Origin: Symbiodinium natans
Taxonomy: Eukaryota > Sar > Dinophyceae > Suessiales > Symbiodiniaceae
Assembly (NCBI GenBank): GCA_905221605.1
Contig: CAJNDS010002001.1
Span: forward strand, 611,001 to 675,000
Direction of reading: 5' to 3'
DNA: 64,000 bases
Of the stretch, positions 13,913 through 25,900 are shown one piece after another (the first letter of the stretch is position 1; each line of letters begins with the position of its first letter). The translations under genes and the position numbers were made by a program. The notes beneath the pieces are model-generated. The model had not been told where the DNA came from. It did no database searches and worked only from the letters and a program-made list of their open reading frames with translations.

Positions 13913-16900
13913 TGGGCTGTGCTGTGCCTGCGTCTGGCCTGCGTATGAGTCTGCGTCTGCGCGTCCTGCGTCTGCGTCTGCGGCTGCGTCTGCGTCTCTG
14001 TGTGCGTCTCTGTGTGTGGTCTCTGTGTGTGTCTCTGTGTGTGCTCTTTGAGTGCTGTGTGTGTGCTCTGTGTGTGTCTCTGTGTGTGTCTCTCTGTGTG
14101 TGTCTCTGTGTGTGTCTCTGTGTGTGTCTCTGTGGTGTGTGTGTCTCTGTGTGTGTCTCTGTGTGGTGGTGGGTCGGTGTGTCGGTGGGTCGGTGGGTAG
14201 GTGGGTGGGTGGGTGGGTGGGTGGGGGGGTGGGTGGGTGTGTGTGTGTTGTGTGTTGTGTGTGTGTGTGTGTGTGTGTGTCGGTGGGTCGGTGGAGTCGG
14301 TGGGTGGGGGGTGGGTGGGTGGGTGGGTGGGTGGTGTGTGTGTGGGTGTGTGTGTGTGTGTGTTTGTTTTTTTTTTGGGGGGGGGTAGATGATCGCAATC
14401 TTAGGGTTGAATTTGGTGCCCAGGGTAAGCTCAAGCCCTTAAAGCCACCGTAGGTTCAGGGTTTAAAGTTTAGGGCTTGGGACTTTGCACCCGAAATGGG
14501 CCCCAAACCCCGCCATGCAGTACGCAAGGGCCCCCCCCAAACAACAATAGCCCTAAGCCCGAAGCCCTAAACCCTAAACCTTAAACCCCAGTTGCAAAGG
14601 CTGCAAACCTCGTCCCCAGCCCCCGAACTCCCGAAATGAAGCCCGTAAGCCGCACTGCCCTAGGGTTTAGGGTTCCCCAACCTTAAACCCTAAACCCCAA
14701 ACCCCAAACCCTAAACCCTGGACCTTAAACCCTATAGACCCTAAACCCGAGACTCCTGGGCGAAAACCCGGAAACCAGGCCCTCAAGTCCTAAGCCCTAA
14801 ACCCTATAAACCTGGGAGCCGACCTGACGTAGAGGCGAAAGAATCGCTTCGCTAGCGCCGCGGCGTTGTAGTATGGATACAGCCTCTAGAGGGTCTTTTA
14901 TGGGGTGTTTGGGATTTTCCGGGCATTCAGGATTCAGGGGTCGGCGTCTATAGGGTGCTTTGTTTTGTTTTCCCGGTGTTTAGGGTTTAGGGCTTCAGGG
15001 TTGGGGAGTAACTAGCAAACGCTGGGTGTTATCTTGAGTGGCCTGCTTCAAAGTCAAATGATACAGGGTTGAACCCTGCAGATCCCTGATAAGCACTGCA
15101 TGAACACTTGCAATCTACCGCCCCCATATGCTACGCAAAGCACTCCAACACCGAAAAAAACAGGACTGCCTATAGGTAGGCCTTGGCTAAACCCTCAACC
15201 CTAAACCCTAAACCGTAAACCCTGAACCCTCAACCCTAAACCCTCAACCCTGAACCCTGAACCCTGAACCCTGAACCCTAAACTCTAAACCCTAAACCCT
15301 GAACCCTAAACCCTAAACCTTAAACCCTAAACCCTAAACCCTTGAACCCTGATGCAAGTTTGGGGTTGTTTACGCCTTGCTGTCTTTAAAGGGGGCCTGA
15401 TGCACCCCAAACCCTAGCACCCTAACACCCTAACACCCTAACACCGTAACACCGTAACACCCTAACACCCTAACACCCTAACACCCTAACACCCTAACAC
15501 CCTAACACCCTAACACCCTAACACCCTAACACCCTAAACCTGAACCTAAACCCTAAACCCTGAACCCCAAACCCAGAACCCTCAACCCTAAACCCTAAAC
15601 CCTCAATCCTAAACCCTACACACTAAAACCCTAAACCCTAAACCCTAAAACCCTAAACCCTACACCCTAAAAACCAAAAACCCAAACCCTAAACCCTAAA
15701 CCCTAAACCCTAAACCCTAAACCCTAAACCCTAAACCCTAAACCCTAAACCCTAAACCCTAAACCCTAAACCCTACACCCAAAAAACAAAAGCCCAAACC
15801 CTAAACCCTAAACCCTAAACCCTAAACCCTAAACCCTAAACCCTAAACCCTAAACCCTAAACCCTGAGAGCAAGGCTGGCATACACGCGCCACAAGGATC
15901 GCCCAGGTGATTCCCCCGAAGAAGCCAAGCCTTGTCAAGGCTAGGGCTTAGGGCTTAGGGCTTAGGGCTTAGGGTTTAGGGTTTAGGGTTTAGGGTTTAG
16001 GGTTTAGGGTTTAGGGTGTAGGGTTTAGGGTTTAGGGTTTAGGGTGTAGGGTGTAGGGTTTAGGGTTTAGGGTGCAGGGTTTGAGGCTTAGCACCAGTAC
16101 CGTGTCACGTCGGCTTTGTTTTAAACGGTAGTTGGGGGTCCGGAGTTGAGGGCCCAGCTGAGGTGTGAGGGGTGGCGGTTTGAGGGATTTTCGGCTTTGC
16201 CTGGAACTCTACCTGTACTTAGTTGTCCAGTAACCTGGGGGAACCAAAGGTTAACCTTTGGGATTATAAGGGCATTCTATTACCCCTAGGTATACCACTA
16301 TGTGCTTAAGAACCCACCCAAAAGATAGAAGATAAGAATCCCTATACTACCCTTATAAGGAAGACTGCTTTCTGTTCTTGGGGGTTCTTACACAAATAGT
16401 AGCATACCGACCCTGGGGATCAGATGAACCCTAGAATGTATGGCTCATATGACCTTAGTAGGGAATTCTAGTAGTAGAGAGTGTATGCTCTCCAACATTT
16501 GGGTTCATGTGGTCCCAAAGATATTCTTCAAACGCCTTGGTCCAGATGTCCTCCAGGAGGAGAAGAACGTGGATTACCATTCAGCAGGGTTTAGGGTTTA
16601 GGGTTTAGGGTTTAGGGTTTAGGGTTTAGGGTTTAGGGTTTAGGGTTTAGGGTTTAGGGCTACGTCCACGTTGGTTTTTTTGGGTCTCGAGCTTAAGAGT
16701 TGCAGACCACGCCCCAAAGGAAGCTGAGAAGAGCAGTCTTGGCCATGGCTTTGCAGTGCGGCAGCATGCCTCACAAACCACGCCTCGATGTCCTCCTTAC
16801 CCAAAGGGTCTTATAAGTACCTACATAGTGGAAAGTAGGGCTTTCTATAATAGGAATTACTATTATGGTTTGGGTAAGTGTCCCCCCATATAGGTAATTA

Positions 16901-19900
16901 GGACCCTGTGGGTTACAGGGTCAGGGCTGAGCAGCCGCCATCCGCACCGTTCTCTGCACGACGTGAACGTTGATCGGGTCGTGATTCCCCTAAGCCCTTA
17001 TAAACCCTAAACCCTAAACCCTAAACCCTAAACCCTAAACCCTACACCAAAAATGCGCTAAAGCCTTCAGCCCCCTCTTTGCGACCCTCTTTCAGAGAAC
17101 CCACCTGGGGTCTCCGGCACATCTTGAGAACCTCTAACCTTGTAAGATTCTTTTTGTGTAAAGGGTCGGGGGTCTAGGGCTTTGGATTTGGGGTCTAGCG
17201 CTTGGGGCCCTATAACCCCTAATTCCTCAATCCTGCACTGGGACGACGACACGTTGGAGTAGATTCCCCGGCGCTTCGCCCAAATCTTCACCAAGCGCAG
17301 CGTGTCCCGAAACCTTCGAGGCAGCTGCGGCTTGACGCTTTGAAGTTGAAGGTTGAGGGTTCAGGGTTAAGGTTCGTGTGAGGGGGGGGAGAGGCCGTGT
17401 ACAACACTGCCAAGAATGGAACGGACGGTTTAAAGGCTTCGAGGGTTTGGGGCTTGTTGCGGTTGATGGTGTTCCAACTCCTCCCCTTAAATTGGGGCGT
17501 CAACCTTGCTTCCCTAAACCCTAAACCCTAAACCCTAAACCCTAAACCCTAAACCCTAAACCCTAAACCCTAAACCCCTAAACCCTAAACCCGAAACCCT
17601 AAACCCTTAACCCTAAGACTCTAAAGATCAGGCTTTAGAGTCTAGGCCGCCTGGGTGGAAGCTTGCCCTTTGGGGAAAATCAACCCCCATAGGCTCAAGG
17701 TAACTTAGGCAAGGCTTTGGGATTTCCTAAGCCCTTGAGCCCACAAACCCTAAACCCCAAACCCCCCAAGTCCTAAACCCTAAGCCCTAAAACCCCCCAA
17801 ATCCTGAGCCCTCAGCCCTAAGCCCTAAGCCCTAAGCCCCAAACCCAAACCAGATGACCTTGGCCAAAAACCTCCAAAACCCCTAAACCCCAAACACCTT
17901 GGAAGCAGAGACATGAATATAGCCAACCAGCTTAACAAAGGGTTTTGAACGAAAAACACACACAACCCAAAGCATCCCAAAACCCTTAAGCCTCAAAGCC
18001 TCAACGAGGGCCTCAACCCTAGACCTAAAAGCCCAAGCCCGAAAATCCTGCCCCAAGCCCTAACAGCCAAAACCCTAACACCGGAAAAAAACCTCATCCA
18101 GACGTGCTCTCCCCAAACCCCTCTTAAACCCAAAACCCTAAACCCTAAACCCTAAACCCTAAACCCTAAACCCCTGCACCGGTGATCCCTCCTCCTCCGG
18201 GGGCCTCTCGGCATCGGGCACCAGGCTGAGGATGTGGTCAGCCACACGGCAGCCATTGAGGCTCCGGACCTAACATTTTTCAAGCTTGGGTTTATAGGGT
18301 TTAGGGTTTAGGGTTTAGGGTTTAGGGTTTAGACCAAACATGTTTTAAGCTGAAGAGATGTTTAGTTGTCCAGTGCCCTTGGGGGAACTAAAGGTTAACC
18401 TTTGGGATTATAACGGCATTCTATTACCCCAAAAACGTTAAAGGTTACCTACCCTATTACTAGGGATATCCAGGTGGGACGAAAGTTCTACCCACGATCA
18501 AGACATTAGCACATAGACAAGCATGGCAAGGCCAAGTCTCCCATCCCTTGTAGACGCCTAGCACAGGAGGACTCCACCCTTTTCAAAATAGTAATCTATT
18601 TTTTGCTCGGGTGGCCTACTACCCTAAACCCTAAACCCTAAACCCTAAACCCTAAACCCTAAACCCTAATTACTCCGCTGCGCAGGCTGTGTTGAATCCA
18701 CGTGTGCGCGACTCCGCGCCTCCGCAACATGCTCATGTCTTGGGGTGAAAAGGTCCCCAGCCCCCCCCCAAAAAATACCCAAGGGTTCACATGTGAACCA
18801 TGCAAATGCAACTTTTCTTCGAGCCCCTGCAACCTGAAGCTTTCAAGGTCTAGGGTTTAGGGTTTAGGGTTTAGGGTTTAGGGTTTCGGGTTGCGCCCTA
18901 AACCCAAGATAGCCCTCAAGGACCTTTCTTTAGCCCCTGCTCTATTAAGGTTAAGGGTTTAGGAGGGTGCGGGGTTTACAAGGGATTAGGGCTGAGGGTA
19001 AAGGGTTTAATTAGCCCCCGCCTTCATCCTAAACCTCTCGAAGAACTCTGGGGCCCGTGCCGTCTTATCATCGAGGTTCTTCAGCCTCGGGCCCAAAGGC
19101 TAAACGCTGTTGAGGGTTTCGGGCTGTGAGGCCGGTTTAGGGAGTTCAGGGGTTGGGAGTTGAGGGTGTCAGGGCTTTCTAAGGGGCTTCTCTAAAACCC
19201 TACACCCTCAGGGTTGAGGATCCCACCCTAGACGTTCCACCCTAAACCCTAAACCCTAAACCCTAAACCCTAGACCCTAAACCCCTAAACCCCTGTTCCA
19301 CACGAGCCCTGACAACTAATATGAACCCTCAATCCGTGACCATCAGCTCTAATCCCTCTAGGGTTCAGGGTCACAGCAGCCCTGAACACGCGTGGTTTAG
19401 GGTTTAGGGTTTAGGGTTTAGGGGAAGGGGGTGAAGGGATGAGGGATTTTAAGGTGTTTGGGACTCATCTTGTTTGGGCTGGAGTTGTCTTGCTGGGCTT
19501 GTTTGTGCGAGGGATGGGGCTTCAGGGGGTCTAGGGTTCAGGGTTACTTGGCCCTTCGACGTTTTTGGCCTTTGTCGAAACTTGTCTTAAGCTCGTCGTT
19601 GTCTAGCGTTGGTCCAGGGGGCGTATGTAAGACTCCTAAAAGCTCTAGGGTCTATGGCTTAGGGTTCAGGGCTAAGGTTCAGGAACCCTGACATCTCCTG
19701 AACACCTCCAAGCCACCCAAGGCCAAAGGATTCCGTTCAACCATGCATGCCCCTGAGCCTACATCCACCCCATTCAACAACCCTAATCCCTAAAGCCTAA
19801 AGCCTAATCTGCAAACCCTCAACCCTAAACCCCAAACCCTAAACCCCAAACCCTAAACCCCAAACCCCAAACTCTGAACCCCTAACCCTATAAGCCCTAA

Positions 19901-22900
19901 ACCCCAAACCCTAAACTCTGAACCCCAAACCCTATGAACCCCCTACCCCCAAACCCCAAACCCCAAACCCTAAACCCTAAACCCTAAACCCGAAACCCTA
20001 AACCCTAACCCTAAACCCTAAACCCTAAACCCCAAACCCTATGAGCCCTAAACCCCAAACACTCCAAGGAGCAAGTTGTCGTCGCTCAGGGACTCCAGGT
20101 CTTCGGGAATCTGCGGTTTCGGGTTTCGGGTTTCGGGTTTCGGGTTTAGGGTTTAGGGTTTAGGGTTTAGGGTTTAGGGTTTAGGGTTTAGGGTTTAGGG
20201 TTTAGGGTTTAGGGTTTGAGGCAAGGCCCCGGGTCAACCACCTTCATTTTAACCCCTTAAGCCCCGGGCCCTTGGACCCTAAGCAGGGTCCTGACCCTAA
20301 AGCCCTACAAACCCTAAGTCAGACCCTAAACCCTAAATCCTTGATTGTTAAGCCCTTGTGAGGCTTTGAGGTTGCGAGCTAGCGGGGTTTGGTGCGGTAG
20401 ACGTTGGGGGGCTTTAGGGTTTAGGGTTTAGAGCTTAGGGGCCTAGAGTTGCTTTAAGGCTTTGGGGTCCTTAGGGTTATAAGATGTGGATGGCCGCAGA
20501 GCCAGGGGGCCCAAATAATTCTTTTTTGCGGCCCGGGTTGCGGGCTGGGATTGCGGCTGGTTTTTGGCTTGCAGATTTGTTGTGGGCTGGGTTGCAAATT
20601 TGTTGCGAACGGTTTTTTGGATTGCAAATTGGGTTGCAGGTTTTTTGCGACTTTGGCTGCAGATTTTTTGCGAAATTGGTTGCGATGTTTTTGCGATTTT
20701 GTTGCAATGTTTCTTGCAAACGGTGGTTTTTGCTTATTAATTTAATAGAAAGCCCATTGACAAAACCCGAATGGTGTCTTTTCTGCCTGGCCGGGCCGTC
20801 TGCAAAAAATCTGCAAGCCGGCTTGCAAAAAATCTGCAACCAAAGCTGCAATGCTCCAGGGGCCCCGGGGCCCCGTCTGCAAAATCACGAAACCCCACAT
20901 CTGCAAAAAAATTGCAATGAATCTGCAAAAATAATTATTTAAAGAGGCCTTTGTGCTGTGGCCAGATGCGATTCTTATAACCTTAGGGTAGTAGGGTTGA
21001 CATGTTTAGGTTTCGGGGCTTAGGGGTTCACACGAAGGCTCTTAGGATTTAGGGGTCTACGACCCCAAACCCTCAACCCTAAACCCTAAACCCCACAGGG
21101 TCGAGGTTGCGTCGGCATGTCCAGCACGAGCTCGGGGCTTGGGGCTTCGGATTCAGTCTAAGCCACTTGGAGGTTCACACGGTTTAGGGTTTAGGGTTTA
21201 GGGTACTTGTAACCCCAACTTATAAGTCTACTCATAACCTTCTTAGGGGACTTAGGAGGTTTGTAAGTACAGATATAAATGGGGTTATAAGTACCCATGA
21301 ACCTCCAAGTAGTGGGGATCGAGCACCGTCTTGGTCTCCTAGTGGCACCCGCTTGCCCTTGTTGGGGTATTCCCCTTCAACACCGTGAACTACTATTTGC
21401 TTAAGAAGCCCCCAAAATTGAAAAACACTCATCCCTATATTACTCTTATAAGGAAAATAGTTTGATGTGTTTTGGAGGGTTCTTAAGCAATTCGTAGTGA
21501 ATGCTTTGCCTTAAGAACCTCCACATTTTGCACGGATTCTTGCCCTAAGCCCTACATTCTAACCCGAAACCCTAAACCCTAAACCCGAAACCCTGGACCC
21601 TAAACCCTAAACCCTAAACCCTAAACCCTAAACCCTAAACCCTAAACCCTAAACCCTAAACCCTAAACCCTGAGCCTCAAAAAAAGAAATCCCAGGATGC
21701 TTCAGGTCTGGGCTGCGGACGCATAAGCACGGAACTTTCTACCCAAGACTCAAGACGTTATAAACCCCAAACCCTATAGACCCTAAGGTTTCGGGTCTAG
21801 GGTTTAGGGTTTGGGGTTTAAGGCTTAGGGTTTAGGGGGGGGGATAGGGTTTAGGGTTACCTTGTAGCGGCTTTAGAACATGGAGTATTGCGGTTCAGGA
21901 TTTAGGGAAAAATTTAGGGCCTTCAACGGAGGCCCAACCTCGGCCAGCGAGGACAGGCGTGCGAAGAGCAGATCAATCTCGATGCCCGACAGCTTCATCT
22001 ACCCACATGGGGTTTAGGGTTTCAGGTTTAGGGCTTAAGGGTTTAAGGCTTTAGGGTTTAGGGTTTAGGGCGATTCCCCAAATAGGAGACCCCTAATGAA
22101 CCAAAACATATTCTAGTCCTCAGATTAGAGGAATTTATGGCGTTCTCTCTTTGACTCTACTCACTTTAGTTCAAGGGACTCAGCACGTGATAGCGCTACT
22201 TTAAAGCTCTGTTGATTTAGCAACTCTACTTAGTATGCCCTAGAAACCCTACTAGAATCCACAAAGTCAACAGGGCTTCCCAGTAGAGGACTTCCTCCAA
22301 GTATCCTCTTCAGGCGCACTGGAGACCCCAACAACACCGGGAACTTAAATTGTAGCGAATACGGCAGAACCCTAGCCTCTAGAAGCCTACTTGGCAAGTC
22401 CTAAACCCTAAACCTTAAGCCCTAAACACTAAACCGAGGCTCCATATTATGGTCTGAACTTCAGGGCGGACCGTAAACCCAAAACCCCAAACTCTACACT
22501 TAAGGCTCTCATGTAGTTCCTTTTTGGGGTTGGTTGTAATTACGGAATTCTAGTATACTAACCTAAAAGCGACACTACTACATGGGAGCCTTTAGGCAAA
22601 ACCGAAGCCCTCTGCGTTGAAAGGAGCCAGGTCAGGCGGCTGGGCCCCAAGTGCCTAGAGACTTGCGGCTTAGGGTTTAGGGTTTAGGGTTTAGGGTTTA
22701 GGGTTTAGGGTTTCGGGTTCAGGGTTTAGGGTTCAGGGTTTCGGGGGTTTGGGGGGCACAGGGCTACCTGAGCTGAAAATGTTGGGATCCCCTCCCCTCG
22801 TTGGGGTCTAAGCTTCTTCGTTTCGGGCCTAGGGTTAGGGGTTTAGGGTTTAGGGTTTAGGGTTTAGGGTTTAGGGTTTAGGGTTTAGGGTTTAGGGTTT

Positions 22901-25900
22901 AGGGTTTAGGGTTTAGGGTTTAGGGTTTAGGGTTTAGGGCTACTCAAGGGGCTTGTAAGTGGGCTGCAGTTGCAATTGGGTTCGAGTTTATCCATGAACC
23001 TCCAGGCAGTTAAACCATCAACGGGGCCTTGATGATGGGGGTATAGGCGTCGGGCACAGGCGTCACATCCGACACGTCCGGATGTTCCTCTGCAGTCAGA
23101 AAAAACTCTTAGGGTAGGGTTCTAAGGGTTTCAAGCCTAAACCCTAAACCCTACACCCTACACCCTAAACCCTAAACCCTAAAGGACTCTAGGATCCATA
23201 GTGTTGAAAGGGTTTAGCAGGTTTTGTTGTTGTTGATAGGCCTTGGTTTGAGGGGCTCAAATCTGCCCCCCAAACGTGGATCATCCGATCTCTGGGGCCA
23301 CCAAAACAGAGCCCGGAAGCAAAAGAAGACGACTCCTCAGAGCATAAAGGTTTAGGGTTTAGGGTTTAGGGTTTAGGGTTTAGGGTTTAGGGTTTAGGGT
23401 TTAGGGTTTAGGGCTAAACCCGAACCTTACGAAATCGGAATCCTTCGAGCCCTGACGCTGCATTTTGGGCTTCTTTCGCCAAGCAAGAAGCCAGGGAACA
23501 ACACTTCGATGGAAAGGCTGAGCTCATGAATGGGTTTAGGGTTTAGGGTTTAGGGTTTAGGGTTTAGGGTTTAGGGCTTAGGGCTTAGGGTCCAGGGTTT
23601 TGGGTCTGGGGATGAAAAGAAAAATTCTCAGACCCGCAGAAAGCCATGGGGGCCCTTGACAAACCCTTTGTTCGGTTCCCTTACCTTTCGGGGGGCGGGG
23701 GGAGGCGGACCCTAAACCCTAAACCCTAAACCCTAAACCCTAAACCCCTAGACCCAGGAGTTGCCTAGGCATAAAAGGGCACCCCTTTTGGCTTTAAGAG
23801 GATTATACCCTAAACCCTAAACCCTAAACCCTAAACCCTAAACCCTAAACCCCAAAAAAGAAATAGGGGCCTACTCCGCTTCCTAGTTTTTACCCTCCCA
23901 AAACTTAGCTAACTCCACAGAGGGGGTTGGGGTGTAGGGTTTGGGGCTTAGGGTCCGAAGCCCGAACCCTAAACCCGAAACCCTAAACCCTAAATCCTGA
24001 ACCCTGAACCCTAAACCAACAGCAAAAAACACATAGAGAACCAAGCATGCTGGACTGCGGGAGGCAGCAATAGCAGTCCTGTAGCTTGGGCACCAAGACC
24101 TCCAGCAGGGCAGGGCTTGCAGGTTTAGGGTTTAGGGTTTAGGGTTTAGGGTTTAGGGTTTAGGGTTGAGGGTTTAGGGTTTAGGGTTTAGGGTTTAGGG
24201 TTTAGGGTTTAGGGATCAGGGTTTAGGGTTAGAAAACCTGAGCCCGCTTTTGGGGGAAGCGAAGAGTCGGGTTCAAGGTCTCCTAGGGTTTGGGATGACT
24301 TGGGGGACTTTTTCCGTCTACCTTCATGGGGGTTAAAGGGCCCTGAATCATAGGTACGTGTAGGACTTATGTAGGGTTCAGGGTTCCGTCGCCCTAAACC
24401 CTAAACCCGACACCCCAAACCCCAAACCCCAAACCCCAAACCCCAAACCCTAAACCCTAAACCCTAAAAACTCTCAACCTGACTACACGGCACACTTGGC
24501 GAGCTTTGTGGGTGGAAGCTCCTAAAAAACCCCTCAACCCTAAACTCTAGTGGAAGACTTGAAAAGGCTCAGAGGGAACTAGATGTGGGCTATAAATCAA
24601 GGTTCGCGTTCGAGGGGCTTGAAGGGTTTTAAGGGTTTTAAGGGTTTAAAGTGTTTGAAGGGCTTTAATTTAAGCATATAAAAGGCTCAGAGGCTTGCGG
24701 GCTTTGGGGGTACAACTTAGATGACGATTTCCTGAGATTTCAGACGCCCGCAAGGACTCAAAGCCCTAAGACCTGAACCCTAAAACCTAAAAAACCCTGA
24801 ACTTATCAAGCCTAAACCCTAGACTCTAGACCCTAGACCGTAAACCCGAATCAGCCGCGGGGCCTTACACGTGACTGGCTGAACCCTAGTCCTGCGATCA
24901 AACAAGGCCAACATCCCCCTGAAAAGGGTTAGGGGGGGCCGTAAAGACTACTTAAGTAACACCCCTCCCCCGCACCTTGGTAGCCCAGTGGTCATATTCC
25001 AATAAAGGGTATCCTTTTTGGTTTTGGTTACTTTATAGTGGAACCTTGAGCCCAAAAAAGGGCGCAAAGGGTACCACTGGGCTGCCAAGTTGAAGTAACA
25101 CCCCCTCCCCCCACCCTAAGAACCCTAAACCCTAAACCCTAAACCCTAAACCCTAAACCCTAAACCCTAAACCCTAAGCCCTAAACCCTAAACCCTAAAC
25201 CCTAAGCCCTAAACCCCAACCCTAAACCCCAACACCTGACGCCAAAGCCCGGCCTGAAAGAAGGACTCGCGCGTGACATTCTTGGGCCTAGGCGATGTAG
25301 GTGTAGGCAAACCCTAAATCCCAAAAGGGGATGTTGGGGAATCCCTTCCCCCTAAAATGAATCCCCAATCCCCCGCCTAGTATTAAGACCTCCCGAAACC
25401 CCCAAAGGATGTTTAGTATTAGGGGGGGATTCTTATTGACTATCTGAACAAACCTTGGCTGCACTTAGGAGGGTAGCAAACAATTAAACTTTTAGCAGCC
25501 TTATTAAGAAACCCAATAAACCCAAAAAGGCTAAAGATGTAAAGTTACAGTAAAGCACCACAAAGAAACAGCCCGTCCCTATTGTAGCTGGCTGGGAGAC
25601 CGCAAGCCTAGGAACTGAGAGGAACTTGAACCTTGAGGGTTCAGGATTCTGCTTCTGGCTTCCGACCCCGCCTACTCCCTCCTTAGTTCGGTAGTTTTTT
25701 AGTTTTTTTTGCTTTTTGTTTTTTTGTTGTTTCTTGTTTTTTTGTTTTTATAGGGGCGGGTGCGGGATCGGGTTTTGGGGTCAAGGAGTTTTTGGTATTC
25801 GCGGCGTCTTGATTCTGGGGGGAAGGAAATAGGGTTTTGGGAGCTTGAAGTAGGAGATGTGAGGGACTACGAGCCCCAAACATAGTAAACCCCAAGCCTG

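Larger units (their letters stand above)
14884..15876. other. intron almost filled by telomere-like arrays
   Basis: Includes CCCTAAA/CCCTGAA at 15,185-15,345, an 8-bp variant array at 15,411-15,536, and long CCCTAAA runs at 15,540-15,865 up to the LGFFGG exon. Confidence 0.7.
15931..17250. other. intron: arrays plus family F and G elements
   Basis: Contains family F at 16,216-16,295, family G at 16,299-16,400, and TTTAGGG (16,587-16,660) and CCCTAAA (17,003-17,047) arrays. The rest is unique DNA in which I see no convincing exon. Confidence 0.55.
20111..21938. other. intron with a TTGCAAA-rich island and a family G element
   Basis: Includes the TTTCGGG/TTTAGGG array, the TTGC-rich island at 20,520-20,945, an element at 21,200-21,315 like 12,007-12,145, family G copy 4, and a CCCTAAA array at 21,595-21,672. 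Confidence 0.6.
23088..25235. other. intron: four arrays, families C and A elements
   Basis: Arrays at 23,350-23,412, 23,532-23,600, 24,124-24,230 and 25,124-25,225; a family C element at 23,765-23,888 with an internal CCCTAAA array; a family A element at 24,976-25,089. No exon recognised. Confidence 0.6.

Noticed and set aside
13376-14453. Open frames of 130-350 codons in the TG repeat
   Set aside because: Pure product of TGTGTC/GTGC simple repeats; residues are only V, C, S, L or T, Q, H, R.
20477-20942. 152- and 124-codon frames on opposite strands
   Set aside because: Both come from the TTGC-rich repeated composition; no domain, and neither is favoured.
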